Assembly: GCF_024281235.1 (NCBI RefSeq)
Contig: NZ_JAHWXY010000006.1
Location: 1-64,000, forward strand
DNA from: Shinella daejeonensis
Lineage (GTDB): Bacteria > Pseudomonadota > Alphaproteobacteria > Rhizobiales > Rhizobiaceae
Direction of reading: 5' to 3'
DNA: 64,000 nt
Shown: positions 7,388 to 16,447 of the stretch, one piece after another
Numbering within the stretch: position 1 is the stretch's first letter
Layout of the letters: each line of letters opens with the position of its first letter
Translations under genes and position numbers: made by a program
Notes under the pieces: generated by a model
What the model saw: only the letters and a program-made list of their open reading frames with translations
Databases searched by the model: none
Told to the model about the DNA's origin: nothing

Positions 7388-10300
7388 ATGTCTAGACGCG
7401 CAATCTTCGGTTTCTCGGCACTTCTCCTGACCGCGTTCACCTTCTGCGCGCCGCCGGCGATGGCGCAGGAGAGCCGCAGTATCGTCACGACCGAGAACGC
7501 CGACTATTTCGGCTTCGACCTGCGCACCGTGCAGGAGGTAACGCTGGACCAATGCAAGCGCCAGTGCATCGATGACCTTTCCTGCCGCGCGTTCACCTAT
7601 AACCCGAAGGTGAAATGGTGCTTCCTGAAAAGCGATTTCAACCAGCTCAATCCGTTTGCCGGCGCTGTCGCCGGCAGGATCGTCCTGTCGGACGGCGAAG
7701 CGGATATCGGCGCGCCGCCGGCCCTTCCCTTCCTTTCCGAGCCTCTCTTGCGCGACGCGCGCACGTTCCGCAACGAACTGGCGCGGACGCCGGAACATCA
7801 GGATCAGGGCGTGGAGAGCCTCGCATCGCTCGGCCGGATCGAAACCGAATCCGCGCGCTTCGACCAGGCGCTGATCGCCTATCGCGGCGCGCTCTCGCTT
7901 GCCCCCGACGACCTTCGCCTGTGGATCGAGACGGCGGAAGCGCTGGGCCGCGCCACCAACAACAGCTATCTGGCGGGCCAGGGCGCGCTTGCGGCGATCA
8001 ACGCCTATCAGCTTTCCCGCAGCACGCCGGGCCGCGCACGGGCGCTGGCGGCGCTCGGGCGCACGCTCGAGGTTTCCGGCACCTATCGCGCCGGCATCGA
8101 AGCCTATAAGGCAAGCTTGGCGCTGAAGGAGGACGAGGCCGTACGCTCCGCCTATCTGGATCTTCGCGCCCGGCAGGGCTTCCGCGTGGTCAATCACACC
8201 ATCGATTCCGACAGCGCCACGCCCCGCGCCTGCGTGGAATTCTCCGAGCCGCTCCTCAAGGTCGGGGGCGACTACGAAGCCTTCGTCACGCTCGACGGCG
8301 CAACGCCCCGCGGGATCGAAGCCAAAGACCGCCAGATCTGCATCGAGGGGCTCAACCACGGCCAGCGCTACCGCATCGCGCTGCGCGCCGGCCTGCCCTC
8401 CTCCGTCGACGAACCGCTCGCCGCCCCCGTCGACCTCGACATCTACGTGCAGGACCGCGCGCCGGCCGTGCGCTTCACCGGCGACAGCTTCGTACTGCCC
8501 GGAAGCATGCGCCGCGGCATTCCCATCGTTTCCGTCAATACCGAGAGCGCCGATCTGAAGCTCTACCGCATCGGCGACCGGGCCATCGCGCCGCTTCTCG
8601 CCGACAGCCAGTTCCTCACCCAGCTCGACGGCTATTCCGCAGGCCGCATCGAAAGCCAGAGCGGCGAACTCGTCTGGCAGGGCGAAATCGGGATATCACC
8701 GGAACTGAACAAGGACGTCGTCACCAGCTTCCCGGTCGATGAAGCGCTGCCGGAACGCAAGCCCGGCGTCTACGTTCTGACGGCCGCCGCAGCCAACGCC
8801 GGCGGCAACGACTGGGATACCAAGGCGACGCAATGGTTCGTCGTCTCCGACGTCGGCCTTTCGACCTATGCCGGCACGGACGGGCTGAATGTCTTCGCAC
8901 GCTCGCTCGACAGCGCCGCCCCGCTCGAAGGGGTGACGTTGCAACTGATCGCCCGCAACAACGAGGTGCTCGGCACCGCGACGACCGACGCAAACGGGCG
9001 GGCCACCTTCACCGCCGGTCTCATCCGCGGCACGGCGGCGCTGACACCCGCCGTCATCCTCGCCCGCAAGGGGCCTGACGACTTCGTTTTCCTCGACATG
9101 ACAAGGGCCGGTTTCGACCTTTCCGACCGGGGCGTCACAGGACGGCCGGCGCCCGGCGCCATCGATGTGCTCGCCTTCACGGAACGCGGCATCTACCGTG
9201 CCGGCGAGACGGTGCATGCGACGGCGCTTGCCCGCGACATCGAGGCGGCCGCGATAGAGAAGCTGCCGCTCACCTTCCTCTTCAACCGTCCGGACGGCGT
9301 GGAGGACCGGCGCATGGTCAGCGACGGCGCCGCGCTCGGCGGACATGCGGTCGACCTGGCGCTGCAACCCAACAGCATGCGCGGCACCTGGACGATGCAG
9401 GTCTTCGCCGACCCGAAGGGCCAGCCGCTCGCCGAAAAACAGTTTCTCGTGGATGATTTCGTCCCCGACCGGATCGAATTCACCATGACGAGCGCCACCG
9501 GCGAAATTGCGCCCGGCGAACCGACCCCGATAACCGTCGAAGGGCGCTATCTCTACGGCGCGCCCGGCGCGGGACTCGCAATCGAGGGCGACGTCGCCCT
9601 CAAGCCGACCCGGCAGAATGCCGCATTCCCGGATTATCTCTTCGGCCTCGCCGACGAGGAAGCGATGGCGGAGAATCGCGTGCCGCTCGAAGGGCTGGCG
9701 GTGCTGGACGACGAGGGCAGGACGTCCTTCGACGTCACCCTGGACACGCTTCCGTCCACCACCCAGCGGCTCGAAGCGATCGTGACGCTTCGAATGCGGG
9801 AGGCGGGGGGAAGGGCCGTGGAGCGCGCCCTCACCCTTCCGGTCGAGGCGAGCGGACCGATGATCGGCGTGAAGCCGGAATTTTCCGGCGATCTCTCCGA
9901 AAACAGCCTCGCCGGTTTCCATGTCGTGGCGGTTTCGCCCGATGGCGCGAAAGAGGCCATGGCCGGCGTCACCTGGAAGCTTCTCTCCGTCGAACGGAAT
10001 TATCAATGGTATCGCGAAGGCAGCAGCTGGCGCTATGAACCGGTGCTGTCGACGAAGCAGATCGCCGACGGCACGGTCGATCTCTCCGCCGGCGACGGAC
10101 GTATTTCCGTTCCCGTCTCCTGGGGCCGCTACCGGCTGGAAGTCGAAAGTGCCGAGGCGGACGGTGCGGCGACGAGCGTCGAATTCGACGCCGGCTGGTA
10201 TGTCGCCGCAACCTCGACCGAAACGCCGGATGCACTCGAAATCTCGCTCGACAAGGCGCGTTACACGGCGGGCGAAACGGCACGCCTCAAGGTCTCCCCC

Positions 10301-12841
10301 CGCCATGCCGGCGAGCTTCTGGTCACCGTCGGGACCGAAAGCCTGATCGCCACGCAGACCGCGACGATCGGCGAAGACGGGGGCGAGGTGGAAATTCCCG
10401 TCACCGGGGACTGGGGAGCAGGCGCCTATGTCACCGCGACGCTGTTCCGTCCGGGCGCGGCGCAGCAGAGCCGCATGCCGATGCGCGCCATCGGCATCAC
10501 CTGGCTTGCGGTCGATCCGGGAGAGCGCAAGCTCGCCGTAGCACTCGACGCCCCCGAAAAGACGCTGCCGCGCCAGCCGCTCGATATCGCCCTTACGGTG
10601 ACCGGCGCAGGCGCGCAGGAAGACGCCTATGTGACGGTCGCCGCCGTCGACGTCGGCATCCTCAATCTCACCCGCTACGAGACGCCGGACCCCGAAGGCT
10701 GGTATTTCGGCCAGCGGCGTCTCGGCATGGAAATCCGTGATCTCTACGGCCGGCTGATCGACGGCTCGCTCGGCGCGACAGGCCGGCTGCGCACCGGCGG
10801 CGACGGCGGCCAGGGCGCACTCGAAGGCAGCCCGCCGACGGAAAAGCTCGTCGCCTTCTTCTCCGGTCCGGTGAAGCTCGACGCGGACGGAAAGGCGAAG
10901 GTCTCCTTCGACATTCCGCAGTTCAACGGCACGGCGCGGATCATGGCGGTCGCCTGGACGAAGACCGGCGTCGGCCATGCCGAAAAGGACGTGGTCATCC
11001 GCGATCCGGTCGTGGTCACGGCAAGCCTGCCGAAATTCCTCGCACCCGGGGATCAGGCGGAGCTTCGGCTCGACATCGCCAATACCGGCGCGCCGGCCGG
11101 CGATTACACCGTCACGCTGGCGCACAATGCTTCCGTCATGGCCGGCCAGACCGGCGACGGCGATACCGTGCGGCTCGAACCCGGCGGCAAGGCGGCGCTC
11201 ACGCTGCCGCTGACCGGCGGCGAGGCGGGAGACGGCAAGGTCACCGTCACGCTCTCCAACGGCGAGGGCCTGTCGCTCGAACAGGTTCTCGACCTGCCGG
11301 TACGCCCGGCCGCGCTGCCGATCACCAAACGCCGGCCGATCGAGATCGCCGCCAACGGCAGCCTGACCATCGACGACCAGTTGCTGGCCGACAGCCAGCT
11401 GTCCGGGGCCTCGGTCAGCCTCAATGTCTCGCGCGCTTCAGCCTTTGACATTCCGGCGCTGCTGATGTCGCTCGATCGCTATCCCTATGGCTGCACGGAG
11501 CAGACGGCGAGCCGCGCGCTGCCACTTCTCTATCTGAGCGAACTGTCGAAACAATCCGGCCTCGCGGAGGATACGGACACCGAAAAGCGCGTGCAGGAGG
11601 CGATCTACCGCGTGCTCGCCAATCAATCGTCGACCGGCAGCTTCGGCCTGTGGGGTCCCGGCTACGGCGACCTCTGGCTCGACGCCTTCATCACCGATTT
11701 CCTGACGCGGGCGCGCGAACAGAAATTCGAAGTGCCGGAGCAGGCCATGGTGCAGGCGCTCGCAAACCTCCAGAACGCGCTGTCCTACACCAACAACGTG
11801 GCGGAACAGGGCGAGGAGATCGCCTATACGCTCTATGTGCTCGCCCGCAATCGCAAGGCGGCGATCAGCGATCTTCGCTATTATGCCGACACGAAGCTGG
11901 CGGAGTTCAGGACGCCGCTGGCACGCGCGCATCTGGCCGCAGCCCTCAGCCTCTACGGCGACGCCCAGCGCTCGGGGAGCCTCTTTTCCAATGCCCTCGA
12001 CGTGGCGCGCGACGTCACCCGGGTCAGCCTGTCGCGCAACGACTACGGCTCTTCGCTGCGCGACGGGGCGGCGGTGCTGGCGCTTGCAACCGAAACCCGG
12101 CCGGTGCCGCGGATCATTCCGGATCTCGTCCGCACCGTCGCAAACGAATGGGACGCCAGGTCCCGGACCAGCACGCAGGAGCAAACCTGGATGCTGCTCG
12201 CCGCCCGCGGCGTGAAGGATGCCGACAAGGGGCTGATGCTGGAGATCAACGGCGTATCGCACGAGGGCGGCTATGCCGCGCAGATGTCCGGCAATGCGCT
12301 CATGCAACATCCGCTCACCGTCGCCAATCACACCGGCGAACCGGTCTCCGCCATGCTGACGACGGTGGCCGCCCCCAGCCAGCCGCCGCCGGCCGGCGGC
12401 GAGGGTTTCAGCATCGAGCGGCGCTACTACACGCTCGACGGCGAGGAGGCGAATATCACCGAGGCGACGCAGAACGAACGCTATGTCGCGGTGCTGACGC
12501 TGACGGAGGAAAACGACTGGCCGTCGCGCATCCTCGTCACCGATCTCCTGCCCGCAGGCTTCGAGATCGACAATCCGAGCCTCGTCGACAGCGCGAAGCT
12601 TTCGAATTTCGACTGGCTCACCGAAGTCGAGCCGGCGCATACGGAATTCCGCTACGACCGCTTCGTCGCCGCCTTCAACCGCAGCGCCGGCGACGACCGC
12701 AACATCACGCTCGCCTATGTGGTGCGTGCCGTGACGCCGGGAACCTACGATCATCCGGCGGCCCAGGTGGAGGACATGTACCGGCCGCAATATTCCGCCC
12801 GCACGGCGACCGGACGCATGCAGGTCCGGGCGGCGCATTAG
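7388..12841 (+). CDS. Periplasmic alpha-2-macroglobulin family protein with Apple/PAN domain
   Basis: 1817 residues. Signal peptide with an AMA-Q cleavage site near residue 26; there is no lipobox, unlike E. coli YfhM. A PAN/Apple-like module follows at about 30-95 with four cysteines (QCKRQCIDDLSCRAF, WCFLK), then a TPR-like stretch (about 115-260) and MG domains. The thioester motif CTEQ lies at 1369-1372 inside YPYGCTEQTASRA, so the protease-trapping thioester should be active. The alpha-alpha toroid and receptor-binding-like domain follow. The family traps foreign proteases in the periplasm after cell-wall damage. Pairing with pbpC immediately downstream is the classic arrangement, coupling protease defence to wall repair. 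Confidence 0.93.
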   Translation: MSRRAIFGFSALLLTAFTFCAPPAMAQESRSIVTTENADYFGFDLRTVQEVTLDQCKRQCIDDLSCRAFTYNPKVKWCFLKSDFNQLNPFAGAVAGRIVLSDGEADIGAPPALPFLSEPLLRDARTFRNELARTPEHQDQGVESLASLGRIETESARFDQALIAYRGALSLAPDDLRLWIETAEALGRATNNSYLAGQGALAAINAYQLSRSTPGRARALAALGRTLEVSGTYRAGIEAYKASLALKEDEAVRSAYLDLRARQGFRVVNHTIDSDSATPRACVEFSEPLLKVGGDYEAFVTLDGATPRGIEAKDRQICIEGLNHGQRYRIALRAGLPSSVDEPLAAPVDLDIYVQDRAPAVRFTGDSFVLPGSMRRGIPIVSVNTESADLKLYRIGDRAIAPLLADSQFLTQLDGYSAGRIESQSGELVWQGEIGISPELNKDVVTSFPVDEALPERKPGVYVLTAAAANAGGNDWDTKATQWFVVSDVGLSTYAGTDGLNVFARSLDSAAPLEGVTLQLIARNNEVLGTATTDANGRATFTAGLIRGTAALTPAVILARKGPDDFVFLDMTRAGFDLSDRGVTGRPAPGAIDVLAFTERGIYRAGETVHATALARDIEAAAIEKLPLTFLFNRPDGVEDRRMVSDGAALGGHAVDLALQPNSMRGTWTMQVFADPKGQPLAEKQFLVDDFVPDRIEFTMTSATGEIAPGEPTPITVEGRYLYGAPGAGLAIEGDVALKPTRQNAAFPDYLFGLADEEAMAENRVPLEGLAVLDDEGRTSFDVTLDTLPSTTQRLEAIVTLRMREAGGRAVERALTLPVEASGPMIGVKPEFSGDLSENSLAGFHVVAVSPDGAKEAMAGVTWKLLSVERNYQWYREGSSWRYEPVLSTKQIADGTVDLSAGDGRISVPVSWGRYRLEVESAEADGAATSVEFDAGWYVAATSTETPDALEISLDKARYTAGETARLKVSPRHAGELLVTVGTESLIATQTATIGEDGGEVEIPVTGDWGAGAYVTATLFRPGAAQQSRMPMRAIGITWLAVDPGERKLAVALDAPEKTLPRQPLDIALTVTGAGAQEDAYVTVAAVDVGILNLTRYETPDPEGWYFGQRRLGMEIRDLYGRLIDGSLGATGRLRTGGDGGQGALEGSPPTEKLVAFFSGPVKLDADGKAKVSFDIPQFNGTARIMAVAWTKTGVGHAEKDVVIRDPVVVTASLPKFLAPGDQAELRLDIANTGAPAGDYTVTLAHNASVMAGQTGDGDTVRLEPGGKAALTLPLTGGEAGDGKVTVTLSNGEGLSLEQVLDLPVRPAALPITKRRPIEIAANGSLTIDDQLLADSQLSGASVSLNVSRASAFDIPALLMSLDRYPYGCTEQTASRALPLLYLSELSKQSGLAEDTDTEKRVQEAIYRVLANQSSTGSFGLWGPGYGDLWLDAFITDFLTRAREQKFEVPEQAMVQALANLQNALSYTNNVAEQGEEIAYTLYVLARNRKAAISDLRYYADTKLAEFRTPLARAHLAAALSLYGDAQRSGSLFSNALDVARDVTRVSLSRNDYGSSLRDGAAVLALATETRPVPRIIPDLVRTVANEWDARSRTSTQEQTWMLLAARGVKDADKGLMLEINGVSHEGGYAAQMSGNALMQHPLTVANHTGEPVSAMLTTVAAPSQPPPAGGEGFSIERRYYTLDGEEANITEATQNERYVAVLTLTEENDWPSRILVTDLLPAGFEIDNPSLVDSAKLSNFDWLTEVEPAHTEFRYDRFVAAFNRSAGDDRNITLAYVVRAVTPGTYDHPAAQVEDMYRPQYSARTATGRMQVRAAH

Positions 12842-12852
12842 GAGCCGGTGCG

Positions 12853-14937
12853 ATGACGCGCTGGCGCAGGTTCGCCATCGGAGCGCTTGCCGGGGCGGCG
12901 GTGCTGGCCGCCCTTGCCTACGGTCTCGACCGAGCCGACCACGCCTTTCCGCCACCCGTCGAGGTGGCGGAAACCGTCTCGCGCACGGTACTCGACCGCA
13001 ACGGGCGGCTGCTGCGCGCCTTCTCGACACCGGATGGATACTGGCGGCTGAAGACGACGTCGGCGGATGTCGATCCGCAGTTCCTGCGCATGCTCGTCGC
13101 CTATGAGGACCGTCGCTTCCACGCGCATCACGGCATCGATCCGCTGGCGCTTCTGCGCGCCGCCGGGCAGTTCGCAACGCACGGACGCATCGTGTCGGGG
13201 GCCTCGACGCTCTCCATGCAGGTGGCGCGGCTGATCGAGCCGCGCGAAAGCCGGTCGATCCTCGCCAAGCTGCGCCAGATGGCGCGGGCGGTACAGATCG
13301 AGCGGCGGTATTCCAAGACGGAAATCCTCGACCTCTACCTGACGCTCGCGCCCTACGGCGGCAATATCGAAGGCGTGCGCGCGGCAAGTCTGGCCTGGTT
13401 CGGCAAGGAGCCCAAACGGCTGACGGTGGCCGAGGCGGCGCTGCTCGTCGCCCTGCCCCAACTGCCCGAAAAACGCCGGCCGGACCGGCACCGCGAGGCG
13501 GCCGAAAAGGCGCGCGACCGCGTCCTTGCGCGCCTTTCGGTCTCCGCCGTCATCGGCGACGGCGAGGCGGAACGCGCCGCCAGCGAGCCCGTGCCCGCAT
13601 ACCGGCGCCAGCTTCCGGCCTTCGCGCCGCATCTTTCCGAACTGGCGCTGCGCAAGGATCCGGGAGCCGCCGAGCACCCCACGACGCTCGACCGCAACGT
13701 GCAGGAAGCGCTGGAAACCGTGGCGCGCGAGGCGGCCGTGCGGATCGGGCCGAAGGTGTCCATCGCCATGATCATGGCCGACGCCCGCACGGGTGAGATC
13801 CTCGGCGAGGTCGGCTCCGCCGATTATTTCGATTCGCGCCGGGCCGGCTGGATCGACATGACACGGGTGCGCCGCTCGCCGGGCTCGGCGCTCAAGCCCT
13901 TCATCTACGGCCTCGCCTTCGAAGAGGGACTGGTGGCGCAGGAAACCATCGTCGAGGATCGACCCTCCGACTTTTCCGGCTACCGGCCGCGTAATTTCGA
14001 CATGCGCTACCAGGGCGACGTCAGCGTGCGCAAGGCGCTGCAAATGTCCCTGAACGTACCGGCCGTGCAGCTTCTGGAAGCGGTCGGGCCGACGCGGCTG
14101 ATGGTGCGCTTCCGGCGCGCGCAGGTCCGGCCCGACCTGCCGAAGGGCGAGACGCCGGGCCTTGCCATCGGGCTTGGCGGCGTCGGCATCACGCTGCACG
14201 ACCTGACGCAGCTCTATGCAGCGCTTTCCAATCGCGGCCGGCCGCTGCGGCTCGGGAACGGTATCGCCGAACAGCCGGGGCCGATCGAGGGCGAGCCGCT
14301 GCTCGATCCGGTGGCGGTATGGAACGTCTCGGACGTGCTGTCCGCAGTCGTGCCGCCGCGGGGAAGCCGCCGCCTCGGCATCGCCTACAAGACCGGCACC
14401 AGCTACGGCTATCGCGACGCGTGGTCGGTCGGCTACGACGGGCGGCATGTGCTCGGCGTCTGGGTGGGCCGCGCCGACAACGGCGCAGTGCCCGGCCTCA
14501 CCGGCTACGACACGGCCGCGCCGATCCTGTTCGAGGCTTTCGCGCAGGCCGGCGTCGCCATCACACCCTTTCCGCGCGCGCCGGCGGGTGCGCTGCGCAT
14601 CGCCCAATCGGAACTGCCGGCCAGCCTTCGCCGCTTCTCCACCACCGCAAGCGGCCTCGTCGCCACGCGCGCCCGCGAACCCGCGCCGCAGATCGTCTAT
14701 CCGCCGGAAGGCGCGCATGTGGAACTGAGCGGCGCAAGAGACGCGGACATCATGCCGCTGTCATTGAAGCTGCAAGGCGGCCGCGCGCCCTTCCGCTGGC
14801 TCGCCAACGGCAAGGTCCTGCCGGAGACCGTGCGGCGGCGCACGACGCAATGGACGCCGGAAGGCACGGGGTTCTCGACGCTGACCGTCATCGACGCCGC
14901 CGGGCGGGCGGCAAGCGTTCGCGTCTTCATCGAATAG
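12853..14937 (+). CDS. pbpC: Penicillin-binding protein 1C (peptidoglycan glycosyltransferase/transpeptidase)
   Basis: 694 residues. One N-terminal membrane helix (FAIGALAGAAVLAALAYGL). GT51 domain with catalytic VAYEDRRFHAHHGIDPLAL (Glu85) and GASTLSMQVARL. Transpeptidase domain with SALK near 345-348 (active Ser345), SLN in MSLNVPAVQ and KTGTS at 513-517. A C-terminal biPBP (PBP1C) domain follows (about 600-694). It polymerises and cross-links wall material; PBP1C enzymes are usually dispensable and poorly bound by penicillin. ATG 12853 starts 11 bp after the macroglobulin stop. The two genes form an operon. Confidence 0.96.
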   Translation: MTRWRRFAIGALAGAAVLAALAYGLDRADHAFPPPVEVAETVSRTVLDRNGRLLRAFSTPDGYWRLKTTSADVDPQFLRMLVAYEDRRFHAHHGIDPLALLRAAGQFATHGRIVSGASTLSMQVARLIEPRESRSILAKLRQMARAVQIERRYSKTEILDLYLTLAPYGGNIEGVRAASLAWFGKEPKRLTVAEAALLVALPQLPEKRRPDRHREAAEKARDRVLARLSVSAVIGDGEAERAASEPVPAYRRQLPAFAPHLSELALRKDPGAAEHPTTLDRNVQEALETVAREAAVRIGPKVSIAMIMADARTGEILGEVGSADYFDSRRAGWIDMTRVRRSPGSALKPFIYGLAFEEGLVAQETIVEDRPSDFSGYRPRNFDMRYQGDVSVRKALQMSLNVPAVQLLEAVGPTRLMVRFRRAQVRPDLPKGETPGLAIGLGGVGITLHDLTQLYAALSNRGRPLRLGNGIAEQPGPIEGEPLLDPVAVWNVSDVLSAVVPPRGSRRLGIAYKTGTSYGYRDAWSVGYDGRHVLGVWVGRADNGAVPGLTGYDTAAPILFEAFAQAGVAITPFPRAPAGALRIAQSELPASLRRFSTTASGLVATRAREPAPQIVYPPEGAHVELSGARDADIMPLSLKLQGGRAPFRWLANGKVLPETVRRRTTQWTPEGTGFSTLTVIDAAGRAASVRVFIE

Positions 14938-14961
14938 ACGCGTCCGCAAGCCCCGGCGGGG

Positions 14962-16116
14962 TCAGAGAAGGCCGCGCGCGGCGAGATTGCGCATCAAAGC
15001 CGCGACACCGAACGTCCACGGCGGGCATTCGGTGGACAGCCGCACCGTATTGACCAGAGACCCGAGGTCGCCATTGGCGATCGTCACCCGGTCGCCGATC
15101 TTGTGGGTGAAGCCTTCGCCGGGCGTATCCCGATCCTCGACCGGCGCAAAAAGCGTGCCCATGAAGAGCATGAAGCCGTCCGGATACTGATGATGCCGGC
15201 CGACGGTCTGGGCCACGAGGTCCAGAGGATCGCGGCTGATCTCGCGCATCGTGCTGCGGCCGTCGAGCACGAAGCCATCCTCGCCCTCGATCTTCAAGGT
15301 GAGATCGGCGGCGCGCACGTCGTCGAGCGAATAGGTCTCGTCGAACAGGCGGATGAAGGGGCCGATGGCGGCGGAGGCATTGTTGTCCTTCGCCTTGCCG
15401 AGCAGCAACGCCGAGCGTCCCTCCACATCGCGCAGATTGACGTCGTTGCCGAGTGTCGCGCCCTTGACGCGGCCGCGGCTGTCGACGGCGAGCACGACTT
15501 CGGGCTCCGGATTGTTCCATTTGGAAATCGGATGCAGGCCGACCGCCGCCCCCAAGCCCACGGCCGAAAGGACCGGGGCCTTGGTGAAGACCTCCGCATC
15601 CGGCCCGATGCCGACTTCGAGATATTGCGACCAGACGCCCTCCTCGATCAGCGCCGCCTTGACGCCGGCGGCCTCGGGCGAACCGGCCTTCAGATCACGC
15701 AGGCTGTCGCCGATGATGGCCGAGACCCGGCCCCTCACCTTCTCCGCCAGCGCCGGATTACCGGCCGCCTTCTCCTCGATCACGCGCTCGATCATCGAGC
15801 GGGCGAACGTGACGCCGCAGGCCTTGATCACCTGGAGATCGCAAGGGGCGAGAAGATGAAGGCGCTCGGGGTCCCCCGAAGCCTGCGCCGAGGCGGCGAG
15901 AACCGTATCGAGGCTTTCGAGCGCCTCGCCTTCGGCCGCGCGGACGAAGGCGAGCGGATCGTCCATTTCCAGGAGCGCGCTCATGGTGGGCGCCCTGGCG
16001 GAGGTGATGTCGAAAAGCCGGCCGTCCCGCAAAACCACGACCGCCGGTCCGCCGACCTGCGGCCGCCAGACCCGCCCGACAAAGGTTCCCCGCGCAAAAT
16101 CCGCCGCAACCGCCAT
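14962..16116 (-). CDS. Fumarylacetoacetate hydrolase family protein
   Basis: 384 residues, larger than simple FAH-domain proteins and close to the COG3970 group often linked to sugar-acid breakdown. The C-terminal FAH core shows GLHPISKWNNPEPEVVLAVD with the metal-binding Glu pair, GNDVNLRDVEGRSALLLGKA, and the late segment RHHQYPDGFMLFMGTLFAP. Members include fumarylacetoacetases, decarboxylases and 2-keto-3-deoxy-sugar-acid dehydratases, so the substrate is open. No neighbouring pathway genes help: it is convergent with pbpC and divergent from cydD. Confidence 0.85.
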   Translation of the reverse strand: MAVAADFARGTFVGRVWRPQVGGPAVVVLRDGRLFDITSARAPTMSALLEMDDPLAFVRAAEGEALESLDTVLAASAQASGDPERLHLLAPCDLQVIKACGVTFARSMIERVIEEKAAGNPALAEKVRGRVSAIIGDSLRDLKAGSPEAAGVKAALIEEGVWSQYLEVGIGPDAEVFTKAPVLSAVGLGAAVGLHPISKWNNPEPEVVLAVDSRGRVKGATLGNDVNLRDVEGRSALLLGKAKDNNASAAIGPFIRLFDETYSLDDVRAADLTLKIEGEDGFVLDGRSTMREISRDPLDLVAQTVGRHHQYPDGFMLFMGTLFAPVEDRDTPGEGFTHKIGDRVTIANGDLGSLVNTVRLSTECPPWTFGVAALMRNLAARGLL

Positions 16117-16447
16117 GATCGTCCATGCTCCCTTTCGATGATCCGCCCCTTCTAGAGCATTTCCGCCGGAAGGGGAATCGCCTCGCGACCAGCAGGTGAG
16201 AATGGCTGGGGATGGCCTGCCTCATCAGGCCGCAACCGCACCGGAAAAGCGCGCCGTTTCGCCGCAGACCCCTGCCGCCTCTTGCGCGTCATCCTTCTTT
16301 TCCTGGCCCGCAAGACTTGACGGCCGGCGCAAGCGGGCAATCTCAAGGGGGAGACAACGCCAGAAAATGGAGTACTCTTCGCGGCTGAGAGGGTCCGGCC
16401 CGACGGGCTGGAAAGGATCGTAACGCCGACAAGGCAGGACGCATGCG
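16117..16447. other. Intergenic region upstream of the cyd operon
   Basis: 331 bp between the divergent FAH gene and cydD. No convincing ORF. It should carry the cyd promoter, but no good -35/-10 pair and no 14-bp FNR/FixK box (TTGAY-N4-RTCAA) were found. A TCTAGAGCATTTCCG stretch at about 16150 resembles a motif scattered in rhizobial spacers. Confidence 0.5.

Noticed and set aside
8696-11125. Long minus-strand ORF of 809 codons inside the macroglobulin gene
   Set aside because: High-GC shadow frame with no recognisable motifs; the plus strand has the signal peptide, MG domains and thioester.
16316-16331. TTGACGGCCGGCGCAA before cydD as an FNR/FixK box
   Set aside because: The half-sites are 6 bp apart instead of 4 and the right half is wrong.
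16370-16440. CTGAGAGGGTCC stretch before cydD that recalls the TPP riboswitch
   Set aside because: The second TPP core (TGAACCTGATC-type block) and the matching stems are absent, and the downstream genes have no link to thiamine.
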